DNA of 64,000 bases from Aphelocoma coerulescens (Eukaryota > Chordata > Aves > Passeriformes > Corvidae): the NCBI RefSeq assembly GCF_041296385.1, contig NC_091014.1:9213578-9277577 (forward strand). Reading direction: 5' to 3'. Both the position numbers and the translations under genes were made by a program. How positions within the stretch are numbered: the first letter of the stretch is position 1; each line of letters opens with the position of its first letter. Of the stretch, positions 14,185-27,137 are shown one piece after another. Under the pieces are notes generated by a model. It worked only from the letters and a program-made list of their open reading frames with translations. It had not been told where the DNA came from and did not search any database.

Positions 14185-14190
<6 letters not shown>

Positions 14191-14857
14191 CCCCTCCCTT
14201 TTCAAATTCATGTTTAAAAGGACATGTTGAATACTTCTCCCATCCAATAGTCAGTGACCTTTCAGCATGAAAAATGATGGTATCATCCTCACCATCATTA
14301 TAATCATCACATCTTCAAAACATGGGAAGGAACCTTTCTCTTCCTCTGAAAACTTGAGACCATTTCTATAAATTTGGCAGAAATTCCTATTTTGGGGGGC
14401 ATTTCCAACACTCTGCTAAGAGCAAATGCAGTCCCCACCACAAACGTCACTCAAAAAGGTGGCATTAATGCAGACACTGAGAAAGGTGAACTTGCTTCTG
14501 ACGTCTCCCTGCAAAGCTGTACTTATCTGCTCTGGGAATTTCTGAACAGTGGTTTAAAATACAACGCCAAGGAATGCATCCAGTGATCATTTGCAACGAT
14601 ACTGTGCAGATAGCGAATGCCTGCTCAGCCTGTGTCCATGGCATGACCTCGTGTAACCTTTTCTGAGAGCCAGGCACACAAAAGCGCGTTCGTTCCCTGC
14701 TGTCTGCAGAGAAATGTTATTTTACCAGCTTTCCTTTAGCCAACAGCCACAAGAGGGCGGATTTTTTCCTGCTTTCTTCCACTTCATGAAGAGCTTAACT
14801 ATTTCACAAATTCGGTTTTATAACTCTCGAAAGAAAAATATTCTGCTATTTACTCCA

Positions 14858-14945
14858 CCCCCCCCCCCCAAAAAAAAGTGTTGTCACGATTTTCAAGAAG
14901 ATAAGAACCTGCTAAAATAAAACCATTTCCAAAACGCCCCCCCCC
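14858..14945. repeat. Pair of C-homopolymers (C12-A8 and C9)
   Basis: C12 at 14858-14869 runs directly into A8 at 14870-14877, and C9 lies at 14937-14945. The opposite strand carries G12 and G9. These short tracts are prone to slippage and may be miscounted. Fifty-nine bases lie between the A8 and the C9. Confidence 0.85.
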
Positions 14946-16359
14946 ATTTCACAGACTCTGTAGGCTTGTTCCACAAATGAGAAAAGGAGACATTCATGCT
15001 GATTTCTTTTTCACAGGAGTCTGGAACATCTCCAGAACGTGAAACAAACAGAACTTTCCAGCACATTTTCTTTTTATCAGGATTCATGTTCACAGAGTAC
15101 CTCAAACCCCTGTTCTGTAGTTCTAATAAATCCTTAAAAAAAACCCACAAGGATTTTTCTGCCATCAACCTGATCCTCATTTTCTATTTGTTGAGCTTCG
15201 TCAGTTGCAGAATGTGGTTAGCAGCAGAGTGCCTGTGATCTTCAGTGACTGGGAACAAAGTAAAATGCAAGAATTATTCTACAGAAATTCAAAACACAAA
15301 CTGGGCTCACATCTGCATCATACTCATCCCAATTATATTTGTGTTAAGCAGTGCCATGCAGGGATTAAAACAATGGAAAGTTTTATCAGTGATAATAAAG
15401 TGAATGTGGAAATTCAGATATAAAATATCCTTTCTTTTTTTTTGAAGGCCTTAAACAGAAGAAGTCAACAGTCAACCTGTCTCCAAATTCCTCCCTTTGT
15501 CTTGTGAGAATATAAAACACATGCAGCTAAGTACAGTCTGTATCTGTGTGTGTAGAATTTATAAAAATGTCAGTTTGGTACTGCAGTAACCAACTGTTAA
15601 AAAAACTTATGTCAAAAAGGTGTAAAGTTGACTTTTGGTGAACTTTAAAAACTTCTCTTATTTAGCTCCTGTCCTGTATACCCAGACCACCCATCTGACT
15701 TGTGTGTGAATGGTAGGTGAGGATGAAGTTCTGCTGAGGTGAGTTACATGGTGGAAACTCCAATATATTTCTCTGGACTTCCTTGGTTCTGCTGTTATTT
15801 CATGGCAGCAACAGTCGGGGTCTGTTCCACAACTGAGCTGCCAGCTGAAGGCTTTCAATCTGAGCCCTTCACTGAGGGAAACACAGCTCTTGAAAGAACC
15901 CCAGTGTGTCTTGTCTGGAAGTGTCTGATACTGTCTGTGCCATGTGTGCAGTGGCTCTCAGCCTGTGGGCAGGAAGGCTCTTCCTCGGGCAGCCACAGAA
16001 GGAAATATGTTGGAGAGAATGGTTTGGTGTGGGAGTGGGTTGGTCTAGGAGCGAAATTCTCTTAGGAAGTGGTCTGCAGCATGCGAAAGCCGGAGAACCA
16101 CCAATGTAGCACATTCCGGGGGCAAAACAAATAAATGCAAAGGCAGATGCGTCCCTGGCAGCTATAGTTCCGTACACGGGAAAACTTTTAAACTGCCCAC
16201 CAGCCCCGAGCTCCGGGCTACTTATCAGTGAGTGTGGCCAGCTGGCTTTTTTGTTCTCACTCAGTCTACAAGCCGGTGTCCCGCAGTTCTGTCCCAGTGG
16301 GAATGTGTCATGGGAACACCGAGAGCGGACCTGAGGCTGCTTTAGCCATGTGGATGGGA
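14946..16359. other. Non-coding sequence leading to the CpG island
   Basis: GC content rises from about 15.7 kb onward. No exon is recognised. If the CpG island is a promoter, this is its upstream flank and may hold proximal regulatory sites, but I see no clear TATA or CCAAT box at a convincing distance. Confidence 0.55.
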
Positions 16360-16823
16360 GCAGCAGCCGCGCATGGCGATCCCAGCGTTAGGTCGGGATG
16401 CTCCTCTGAGAGCTCGCAGGTGCGTGATCTGGCAGTGCAGGAGGGGGCTGCGGTCCAGGGAAAGCACACGGGCTCAGGATCCCAGGGTGGGCACATCGCT
16501 GCCACGGTCGGTGTCGGTGTGCGCACTCCGACACGCCTCAGGAGCCGCCGGGTGCCGGGCCGGGTGCCGGACCTGCGGCGGAGCCCTGGGGGTGTGCCCG
16601 CGCCGGCTGACAGACACCCGGACACACAGGCGCACTCTCAGGCGGCAGCCCATTTGCTGGAGGGGTGTGCATGTGCGTGCGAGGGAGTGGAAAGGGGTGG
16701 CGGGATGGAGGGAGGGCGGCCGAGGAAAAGTCTGACAGTCGGCGCAGAAGGAGCGAGACCCTCCGCTGCCGCCGCTGCCGGGGAGGAGCCGCCGCGCTCC
16801 GCTCGCAGCGCCTCCGACAGCCC

Positions 16824-16853
16824 GGCCCCGGCCCCGGCCCCGGCCCCGGCCCC
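16824..16853 (-). repeat. Five perfect GGCCCC hexamers (GGGGCC on - strand)
   Basis: GG occurs at 16824, 16830, 16836, 16842 and 16848, each followed by CCCC, giving five uninterrupted hexamers inside the CpG island. The - strand therefore carries (GGGGCC)5 with five G4 tracts separated by CC, enough for an intramolecular G-quadruplex. It is the same motif as the human C9orf72 hexanucleotide repeat, here at a short, normal-like length. A possible splice donor begins 33 bases downstream. Confidence 0.9.
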
Positions 16854-16869
16854 GCAGCGCTCCGGCCGC

Positions 16870-17130
16870 TCTCCAGCCCCGGCAGGTACCGGCCGGCCCC
16901 GCGGCTCCGGGCCGCTGGGGCGCTTTCCGCCGCCGCGGACAGGGGGTGGAGGGCGGTGCGGGAGGGTGCGGGGGGGCCCCTCTGCCTGTCCCGGACCCGC
17001 CGCTCGCATCTGCCCCGGGCGCCGCCGGGGCTGCCCCGGCAGGAGCGGAGCGGTGCCGGCACCTGGCGGCCCCCGGGCCACCTGCCTCGCTGTCAGCGGG
17101 GAGATGGGGCTGGCTTGGGAAAGGGTGAGG
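16870..17130 (+). other. Candidate splice donors for a non-coding first exon
   Basis: Two donor-like sites in the CpG island could end an untranslated first exon of SEMA3D. One is GGCAG|GTACC, with GT at 16886, which has a good exon side but a weak intron side. The other is AAGG|GTGAGG, with GT at 17125, the better match to MAG|GTRAGT. No transcription start site can be read from sequence, so the 5' end of the exon is unknown. The choice between donors is inference only. Confidence 0.25.
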
Positions 17131-18952
17131 CTCTACCAGGGATGGGCTTGGGGGTGAAGGGAGAGAAGGAGGCAGTTTTGGGGAGCAGGGATTAAAGGCT
17201 GTGAGATGGGAGAGGAGTTCGTGCGCTCAGCCCGGCACCCCTGCGCCTGTTTCTGCTCCGCAGAGGTGGCTCCGGGCTCTGGGAAGGCAGCGGGGCATGA
17301 TCTGCCCATGCTCCTCAGCAGAACTGTTGCTTGCTGGACCGGTGGCAGAATTCCTTCCTTTCCATACAGTCCTCCAGCATCGCCGTGAGCGCGACTGCTG
17401 AGCGCATCCATCCCCGGCAGCGCCGAGCACCTGGCTGGCCCGGGGTGCTCGCTGAAAGGAGATCATTCGCCTGCTCACAGGGACACCTCCACTTCACTTT
17501 GTGAAGGAACTCCCAGGGTGGGAAAGCTCCTTGTTTTGCAGCGAATATTGCAAAATGAAAGTTGTTGCTTGTAGAAGGGAAACATTCCTGAGCGCGTTAG
17601 GTAATCGGTGACTGTGCTGCAGAAGCACAAAGCAGCCACCTATGTTTCCTCAGAAAGAGCTTCACTTCTATTTGAATTGGGACAACTTGTCCAAGAATAA
17701 TAGAGATAAACGGGACCAGAAGCTGAGAAAGCAGCAGCTCACACTGTGTCTGTGGCTCTGACAGAGGCCGGGAAGATGCAGGCAAGAACTTGAAGAATTG
17801 TAGCATGTCACTTCTTTTACTTGCAAATCTGGGGGACAAGTAAAGAGACTTGATTTCGCTGTTTACCATTTGGAGGTGTTTAGTGCTAATGGCACATCAC
17901 TTCAATATTGTTTTTCAAATCCTCGTTTGTATAATTGATATGATTTTTCCTTTTTCCTTTTTTGTTAGTTGATTTAGGTTATTATGAGTTTGATCTAGAA
18001 AAGTACATAATCTCCTGCAAAGTGTGTAAGGGCCAAGGGCTTTGGTGAAAATTTTGTGTCTAAATAGCTTTCTAAAGAGGAATTGGGATATTTTAATCCA
18101 TAATTTTAAACCTACTGTCAAACAGAGATATCCAAATTCTGCAGGTGCCACACCTCTTTTTCTTAAAATTTCCAAGACAAGTCCTGCTCTGAGATGTCGC
18201 ATAAATTGAACCATTTTTGTCTTGATCAGGCTGAGCAGCTTGGCTTCACTTTTAGTTGAACTTTATTTTGGCTTAGATATCCAGACTAGCCTGAGATCCA
18301 GGAACTAAATTTGCTTTCCCTCTTCTTAGGACTGGATCAATCCAGCAGGGATTCTCAGGGTGTGGGCAACAGAACAGGCTCGCATTAGGTGCAGTGCTGA
18401 AGCACTGAGAGTTGTGAATCAAAGTCTCCTACAGTCATTATGTGGGCTCTGCCCAAGGAATGCTTTAACCAGAAATGGAAATAGCAGCTTCACCAGTCTT
18501 TGCTGTGTCTCAAAATACAAGTATGACTTCTATTACAAGAGCTGGTAGGTGCTTTCAGGATAATAATCCCAAGAAGGGAGAAGTGTCTTTCAGTAGTACT
18601 GAGTAAGGTGACTAATATCAGAAAGATATAATTTTGAATTGTATTCCTGCCCTCATCTTTGTCTTGGTGAGCAGCTACTGTCATCTCCCCAGCAGACTGA
18701 TACCTGGTTTGGACCCCAGTCCCAAGTACTGGCATCTGCCTGCTTCTCTCCCAGCTGCAGGTTGTGCCATCACCCAGCCTTCCAAAACACTGTAATTACT
18801 CTGATCTTACTCTGCTTCCCAATTTTTTTTTTGTTTGTTTTCTGAGAGGTGATGTTTTCAGTGCAGATACCACTGTGTTCATTATGCAAATTATGCTGCA
18901 GCCTGGACATTCTACTGGGATTTTGCAATTGAATCAAATGAAACAAGGCCCT

Positions 18953-18969
18953 GGGGGGGGCGGGGGGGG
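18953..18969 (+). repeat. G8-C-G8 tract
   Basis: Eight G, one C and eight G in a row on the + strand. Sixteen G in 17 bases can fold as an intramolecular or intermolecular G-quadruplex and is also a common place for sequencing length errors. It lies about 1.5 kb inside the presumed first intron. Confidence 0.85.
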
Positions 18970-20167
18970 AAGTTGTAATTAAGCTAGAATGTTAAGTGGA
19001 AATAGATGTTGTTTACTGGGAAAGAGCCCTTTAAAATGTTTGAGGATAATGCATCTTTATTACTCAGAAATCAAGTCATGACAATTAAGCAGCTAACCAT
19101 GTAAGCAGCAAGGTATTCAAAAGCAAAGGCAGAGGCTGAAACGCTCCCAATAGCACCTGTCCTGATTTTGATCCTCGCAGAAGGGGTATGCTCAGCCTCT
19201 CTTCCATGTCACAAAACAAGCAGAGGAGCAAATGTCCCACACAGGCAGGATCTTTACAGTTTAACTGGCAGAAAGCCATAATCACTGGAGTCACCCTGTG
19301 AGCCTGCTGTTAGCTCAGGGTGGCCAAAATAATGATGTCTTTCTGGATTCTTTCTTAATCCCTGTTTTGCTTTTCCTCTCATCCTTTTTGCTGTTAAAAA
19401 CCCAGCAGCTGTAATCTCAGATGTCTCTTCACCATGTGCCACTGCAATGTAGACATGCCAGTCACCTGTGGATCCACAGAGGTTGATTCACCAGCTGGGA
19501 GAATTCCCAGCACATGCCAGGATTTCTTTGGCTAAAACCCTGGTGCTGGAATTGGCCACTGAGCCACCTCTGTGCTCTTTGAGGTTTCCTCCATGAGGGA
19601 ATCCTTTGGGGCTGGTTAAGCAGGCTTTCCCACCACGCTCTCCTGGCACGGCGGCCTGCGGGATTGCCGGAGCTATATTTGGCCCTTTGTCTTTTTAACC
19701 CCTGGAAAGAGCCAAAGGTGTGTGCTAAATGTCATTAAATCGGATAGACGCAGAGAACGTGTGATGTGTTTGTTTTCCTTGCTTTCTGGATTTTCTCCAG
19801 CTGCAAACAAGCAACAGAGAAGCTCATAGTAAAGCCATGTGCATGAGACCTGAAGCTGTGTTTATGTGTGAAGGAAATTCTGCTCCATGGGTGTGCTATT
19901 TTTAACTTCTTCATAATACTGCACCTCTGTCGCACTTCTTAACACAGTTTCCCCCTGCCCCAACATTTGTCTGGTTTTTATATATTTTATAAACTTAGCA
20001 ATGGCACTGAGTCATTATTTAAATAATCCCTGTATAAATCTTTGGCCCTTTTATCTTCTCCTTTCTATCCTTGTGTATTCAGAAAGGCCCCTCTCTGGTA
20101 TTGTTGGTTTTTTTCCATGTTTAGAGACATGTTGCGAGAACATGCACGTGTTATCTGACAGTGGGTT

Positions 20168-20200
20168 ATAGAAAAAGAGAAAAAAGCAAAAAGAAAAAAA
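20168..20200. repeat. A/G-rich low-complexity tract
   Basis: A purine run of GAAAAAG and AAAAAGC type elements extends for about 33 bases. It is simple low-complexity sequence with no further meaning visible. Confidence 0.5.
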
Positions 20201-22430
20201 CACAGCCCTTCTATTCTGCTCTCTCCAGCTTAGATGGATCCAACGTCACATGGAGGGGATCCAGGATGAGTCAGGAAGCAGCACTGTGGTCCAAAATTCC
20301 ACTTTGCATTACAGCTGGGAAGCAGCATTTAGCATCGTGTGGATTTATTTTCTCTTAACGGGAACTGCAAAATAATTTATGGAAGTCACATAACCTAATG
20401 GGCAGAAGAGATAACAGTAAGCCAAGACGAACCTGGATTCCCATCTGTGTTGAATCATTGACTCAATTGACTATCAGTGTGATGGGTGTGGTAGTTTAAG
20501 CCTGGGACATTAAACTGGCCTTAACTAAGCCAATGCACTTCCCCACAACGTAACTGGAAAATGTGATTAATGTTCAGAGCTCTGCTGGTACCTGAGAGTT
20601 TACCTAATAGTTTCCCTGGTCAGACTAAGCACAGGACATTAGAGGCATTTATTTTCAAACTTAATTTTCAGAACAAATCCTAAAGGGCTCAGAATATATA
20701 TGGCTAAAGACAAATTCATGCTTTAGAGCTTATGGGTACGTGGAGACCTGTAACTCGTGAGGACTTTCTGCACTGCATGAATTTCACACTGTGCGTATTA
20801 CTCAGCTTTCAGTAACACTTATCCTTTTTTGTACATCTTTGCATATTTTTCTTCCTGTGCCACTATAAACAGAAGAGTTGTGTGAGCTTTTTCTTATAAT
20901 GTGGTCAGTTTAAAAGCAAAATAAATAACCATAATTAAACTGTTTCCAATTTAGTTGGTCAGGGAATCAGGAGACTTGCAGGAAGCAGATGTCATGCAGC
21001 AGAAGAGAGGCTAAAACCTCTGTAACATCTAAACATACTCCAGTGACGTGCTGGGTTGTTGTTGCTTTCTTATTTTCTTTCTCCAAGGGGGTGGGCAGAA
21101 GAGAAGTTACCAATTTTCCTGGAACATCCTCTTCCAAAATTCCTGAAGACACTGCAGCACCAAGTCTGATCTCATCTTGTGTCAGCATAACTCACGACTA
21201 AATGCACTGGGAACAGAAAGCCTAGGATTAACTAAAATTATACAAAACTAAGTCTGTCATAAAATAAAAGACTTGGGCCTGTTCTCAGTCTGTCTGTCCT
21301 TAGTGACTTCAAGAGACTTAAGCACATGTTTAAAGATAGGCTGCTGTGTAAAATGTTCTCTTGAAAGAGTTACTTTCCTGAAGTCTAAGCCTAGAGTGAG
21401 ATCAAGCCTTTTAAAAGTTAAGTGCAGTCCTGAGGGCTGATGTAGCCAAATGTTCCAGCTTAATTTTGGCTAGAATGTTAAGATTTTGAACAGCTAGATC
21501 TAATGGTATGTGCCTACCTAGCTTGTTGTATTCCCCTGGAATTTATCAATGACACACTCCATATAATTGTGGTTACTTTTTGTCTGTCTAAAATCCTTTT
21601 TTGGTTTTGCAAGGCAGAGACTGCAAAGAGGGAGTATGTAAAAAATTCTTTCTTAACCAAAAGCAAAAAAGTTGATTTTTTTCTCCTTCCACAATGAAGA
21701 AGTAAAACAATGTCTGTTGCTCTCATGCTTAATGTCAGAATCTCTGCTAAAAAAAGTAAGAAGAAATATGATGAATTTTTCATATGGAACTTATTCCCTG
21801 TAATTTTATAATGCATATGTGTGAAGTTTTATGAAGGCCTATGCTAAAAGGCTTTAGAACAGTGTAATAAAGGAAAAATGTTCATAACATCCTTGGGTAT
21901 CTAGAGAGCTCCACTTGGAGAGAGGGAAATAAAGAGCAATGGCAAGTAGTAATAGGCTGTTGCAAATGCAATTAATTTTCTCCAAGATTTACAGTTAGAA
22001 TGAGCTCTGACTGTAAAGTTCTCTGCACTATCATAATCTGTAGCTTTGCAGGATGTAGCATTCCCATATCCATTCTCTTGACTTGTGAAAGAAAGGCTCC
22101 CCCTGCATATAAATTACCTTTAAATAAATCCTTTACTTAATTTCATGTCTTATTTCACTTTCTTAAGCAGGTGCTTAAAAACCTTTATTAAAAACATAAA
22201 TAAATCTCCAAAGCTGTTACTATACTATGTCCTACTAATAGAGCAATTGCATGTTATATCTCTCTGAAGATCCATTTTTGTTCAATAGAAATTGGAGAAG
22301 ACAGAGGTACAAATTTGCCATTTGTGTTTATATAGTCAGTAGTTACAAGCAGTGAATCTCTTCTCATTAAAAGAAGCTTTCATTAATTTATTAGCTATGT
22401 TTCAGTAACATTGGGAGGGGCCTGTCAGAC

Positions 22431-22504
22431 ATCACGGAATCATGAAATGGTTTGGGTTGGAAGGGACCTGGAAGATCATCAAGTTCCAAAGCCCCCTTCC
22501 ATGG
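22431..22504 (-). mobile_element. CR1 LINE fragment, 3' end
   Basis: The + strand reads ATCACGGAATCATGAAATGG, then GGTTTGGGTTGGAAGGGACC overlapping it, then AGATCATCAAGTTCCAAAG and CCCCCTTCCATGGG. This is the reverse complement of the well-known 3' tail of avian CR1, including the degraded ATTCTATG-type terminal repeat. The element is on the - strand and severely 5'-truncated to about 74 bp, as most avian CR1 copies are. Similarity to the CR1 consensus is still high, so it is one of the younger insertions in the window. Confidence 0.9.
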
Positions 22505-24734
22505 GACTCACTTGGGGAGCCATGAGCTCTCCCAGCACACAGATATGAGTAGAATCAGTAGGTCTGTCCATGACTATGTAGGGTCAGTCTTTTATTTCTG
22601 CCAATAATTAAAAAAACCCTAAATTGTAAAAGAAATCTCTAGTGCATATTTCAGTGGCTCAGGTGCTGAGGTGACCTGGAAGGGCAGTTTTCCAGCTGTA
22701 GGTTGCGGAGCTGTGGTGTTGCTGGTGTTCTGGAGCGTGGCTGTCTCAGCCACCTCAGTTCCACTCTTTTGCAAGTGTTGTGTTGTCAAGCCCAACAGAA
22801 AGAGACTGGCATAGTTGCTGCACCATCTGCCAGGGAGAAAACTTCTTTACTGGATCTGCCCCAATTAAGGTTTTGCTATCAGTGTTGATACTTCCTACTT
22901 GATACTGAGCTATGCCATTGAATTAATTATAAGGAGACAAATCCTACCTGTTCTTGAAGGAGCGTGCTAACCCTGGGGCAGCTGGATGAAAGGTGTTGGG
23001 AGAGGTGAATCTTCTCCTTTCAGTCTGTGGGAGAACTGGGCACACGTGGAGCCCACCCCAGCTTTGCAGGTGAGGTGGGCAGAGCAGTGCTTGGTTCTGA
23101 GCACCACGGGCACTGAGCAGGCACAGCTCTGTTGTGGCCCAGGTGCTGTGGGCAGCTTTGGCTACATGTAAGGCATGGTAAAAGCAGAAGACAGGTTTTA
23201 TCCTGGTCTTTAAGGCTGAACTTGGCTGACTGAAGAGTCAGTTAATATCATAAATCTCTGTTATTAATCTGATTTTTTCCTAAAACTTTTTTAATAGGCA
23301 AGGATGCTTTACATAACTACAGCCTGAATCATTGTGGTCAGTTGATCTGATGTCTTACACAATCTGTAATCTTGTCAGAAGTGAGGTTTTCTCAGGCCTC
23401 ATGAAATCCAAGGTGTTTATATTAAGACTCAATTTATTGTTTTGCAAATTGAACTCAAAGCTTTAAAGGCTTTAAGGAAGAGCTGACTTGATGTAATTTT
23501 TGGAATGTCACCCCCACCTAACTGAGGAAAAAGTAAGAGAATCAGTGCATCTAAGGGAGTTACTAACACTGTTCAGGTCCAAGGGTCTTTTAGGTGCTCT
23601 TTCTAGGAAAAAACAGTGCATTTAGCTGTGCTGCTCTATGCTGTCTATCTTTTTAAGATGAATGTCCTGGGTAATACTGTTTGCAGTGTACTGGTTTGTT
23701 TTGGAGTTACGATTCGGTGTTTAGAGTCCTCTAGTGACATCTACAAAAAGCAGTTATATTTCATCTCATAAAGCTGCCTCAGCTTGAAAGAAAGTGAAAA
23801 ATGGATTTATGCCAAAGAAATATCTTCCCCAGTGTAACATCCCAACAACCTGTGCATCTTTCAGTGAAGTTAAGGGAGTTTACACATGGAAAGATTTTTC
23901 TGTCCTTAGATAAAATAAACTGAAGGCTGAAGATGGATTAAAATCACATAATAAAATTTATATGAAGGGGGAAATGGGCTGATTTTCTTAAGGTATCTGA
24001 CTGCGAATTCACATGTCTGTGATTTGGCTTTTAGGTGATTTTTTTTTTTCTTTCCCTAAAGAGTTTTACACTTCTAAGTACAGATAAATTACTATGCTGT
24101 CCTCAGGAGACCGAAGCTTCTGTGTCCTTTGCTTCTTGTGACTTTGCTACAGCTCATTACTTTCCTAAATGGCAACACGAGCACCATTATGAAATTCACA
24201 ACACAGACAGTTATCTCCTCCATGGTACTTAAAATCGAATCCTTCCTACATGGTGAAAGATGAGTTACTGTGCTTTGGCTCTTAAAGTGATGGAATGATG
24301 GAAGGATTGGGTTTTTTCTCAATTTGTTGCTGTTGTACATTGATGTGTAAGGATGAAGAATGGATACTGAGGCACAATACACTACTGAAAGCTGCAATGC
24401 CAATTTCTGTAGCTTTTCACAGCCTGACAGACAAGCAGAAGGTGTGTGCAGCAAACAGTGCAGGGAGTTTGTCTCAATCCCAAACATCTGCTTTCAAAGC
24501 AAGGGAAAAAAAAAAACAAAAAGCAGAATGCAGTTGTGTTGAGTTTAAAAGCTGAGGCGAGATTCTGTGTGGTTTATTCTTGTTTTTTCCTTTGTGCTGG
24601 GTCTGTGCTACTGCCAGCATGTCCTGTGGCACAAGGGCTTGGTCTTTCCTAACAGGAATTGACCATCCTCACCTTTTTTCTGCAGCAGTTCTCCATGTGG
24701 TTTCAACCTCCTGCTTCCAAATTCCTCTCTGAAA

Positions 24735-24754
24735 TTTCATCTCATTTCATCTCA
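24735..24754. repeat. Tandem 10-mer duplication
   Basis: TTTCATCTCA occurs twice head to tail without mismatch. It is a minor local slippage duplication. Confidence 0.7.
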
Positions 24755-27137
24755 TACAGTTAAACTCTCTCTTTTGCTTTCGTAAAAGCTGCAGGCATAG
24801 TTCTCCTGTATCTCTCAATTCCCCGAAATGGTCCTGACATGAGGAAAATCTCTCACTCCCCAGGGGTACTCTACTGTAGCAATCTGACATGTGGAGTGTT
24901 AAACTGTTAAAGGGAGAGAATTCAGACAGATTTCAGGTCTTGTGCCAGGTTTTCACAACAATGGTAGAAATGCCTTTGTGATAACATTGATATCACAGGC
25001 ACAGCTGTTCTGCAGTTGGTCAGTGATGAAATATGGATAGTTATTTTCTTAGTGAAGACAGGCTTTATTTCTATTTTTATCCTAGGTTACCACCATTATT
25101 TATGGGTAATAAAATCTGCTCTAGTAAATGGTGTTAAAAAAAAGGTACTTTCCATCCTTCCTGTGCTTTCCTTCCTTCCTTTCCCTACAAACAAGGTAAA
25201 TGGCACTGAAGTGATGTGAGAAAAGCATTTTGGAATGTGTGAGGATTCATTGTGTTTTATTTTCCATCCAGGATTTCAACATGACACAATGGAAAGTAGG
25301 ATTTGACATCTCCAAGATAAACTATTAGACAATGTGTAAAGTGCTGCACTCATCTTTGTAAGAGAAATAGTGTGTAAGACCAGAATAACTGGGACACAGT
25401 GGCTTTGATAACAAGCAGCATTGTTATCTTTGCAAGTATCAGCAGAGATTACAGTGGTCTGTTGTGGTGGCCCTGGGGGAATCTCACAAGGCCTTGCAGT
25501 AGGCCGTGTACAATTTGTTTTCATTCTTTTCTCAGCAAAATACTGGTTTGATGCTTGGAAAGCATGACCCTGTTTAAACTGTGCTGACTCTCTTCGTTCT
25601 GCTTTGAGCCACATGGGAGAAGATGTGTGAGCACAGGCAGTTAGAAAAGTTGAAAAGGTGCTGATGGAGGATGGAGAAATTAGTGATTGACAGTGAGGAA
25701 ATGTTTTGTTCTGAAGAGCCACCAAGACTCTGTGGGCATCGTGTTCAGGACTCAGGATCCTCTGTCAGTGGCTCCAGTGTTTTCTCCTAGAAGATCAGTA
25801 GCTTTTTTCCAACTTGTTTTACCAAATCTCACTGATGGGGTCTGGTCTGAGCTGCCAGTATATTATGGAAATCTTCCTAGGCTTAACCTGTGTGTGCCAC
25901 CACTCAGAAGGAAAACCCAGCTATGCTGTGGAGGCTGCAGCAATTGCTCAGAGCTCTTTTTGGACATCTCAAGTTGAAGATGTGACCTCAGTCCCATGGG
26001 TATCTTTGCTTGTGTAGCTGTCATTTCCACCTCCTGCTTTTCTGTTAGGCTGGGAGAAAGTCCCAAAATAGGCATTTGAGTTTTTGGCAGTGTTTGCTGC
26101 CAAAGCACTTACTCTTCATTCCCCTACAGAGATAGGGTGGTGTGTGGGTTTCTCTGGTGTGTGTAAAACTGTGAAGTAATTTGTTCCTCTGGTGGTTTGC
26201 AAGACACAGGTTGGAAACCCTGACACAGAACAAACACATTTCCTTGTTCTGAAGCTGGGTGATTGGGCAGAAGTTTCTCATATTGGTGTAGGAGTTTTAA
26301 CTCTTTCTGTTTCAGAAGATGGGCAAGGCAGTTCCATACAAAGGATGTTGCAGAATCTTGTTTTCTTGATATCCCCAGAAACTGAATTGTATTTGGACAA
26401 TAAGAGCTAGGCCATAAACAAGCTACTGCATTTAGTATAAGGGTAACAGTGTAAGGTTTTGGTGGTCTAGTTGATACAGGAGATGATCAAATATCTCTCT
26501 AATAACCTGAAGCTGGAAAAGCTTTTACAATTATTCAAATATCTTTCTTGAAAGATGCATGATACTTTCTTTACCTGTATGTTTCCCACAAGCTGTCCAT
26601 ACTCTGTGCTTTTGGTTTCTGAAAACAAAACATGGTTAGGCTTTGATGGTAATTCAAGGTTGATATAGGATAGTTTTGATTAGTTAGGGATCAAGGCAGC
26701 TATTCTAGAAGGAGAGAACGGCACTTATGTAGTACCAGAAATAATGTTTTTATCTTGTAGTTAGTTTGAATAGTATGGGGCTGACACCTCTCTCTCTACA
26801 GAAACTTGCTTTTCTGTTTCACTTTAATGAGATAATTTCCAAAAAAAATCTTCCCAGATGAAAGGAACAGAGCCTGTTTTATAAATTGACCCATATTGCA
26901 ACCCAGGTGCAAGTTCCAGGCAAGTCAGAGGACATGCTCAGCATTCAGCAGTTCTCCCCAAGATTATTCTAACAAGCACGTATCATCCAGTGCTGAAGCC
27001 TGCTCTGGGCTGATAAAGTTTGTCTGCATGTGGGAGTCACCTGCTGTTCAACTGGAATAACAGTGAGCAGAGTGGTATCTTCCTCACACTGACTCTGCGT
27101 TAGCCTGTCACAGGGTGTCTGCCCTAAGGCTGTTGTT

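Larger units (their letters stand above)
16360..17460 (+). promoter_or_regulatory. CpG island, probable SEMA3D promoter
   Basis: This is the only CpG-dense stretch in the window. CG dinucleotides are frequent and GC is very high, especially at 16480-17110, while the flanks are AT-rich and CpG-poor. Several GGGCGG-like (Sp1-type) cores occur, for example near 16715 and 16950. Vertebrate CpG islands usually mark promoters, and this is the only one upstream of the SEMA3D first coding exon about 41 kb away on the + strand. Its transcription direction is inferred from that gene, since the sequence alone would also allow a divergent non-coding transcript. The 309-codon + frame at 16228-17157 and the - strand frames here reflect scarcity of stops, not a gene. 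Confidence 0.7.

Noticed and set aside
19672..19685. CArG-like box (CTATATTTGG)
   Set aside because: One mismatch from the serum response factor consensus, and such a site is expected by chance in this length of DNA.
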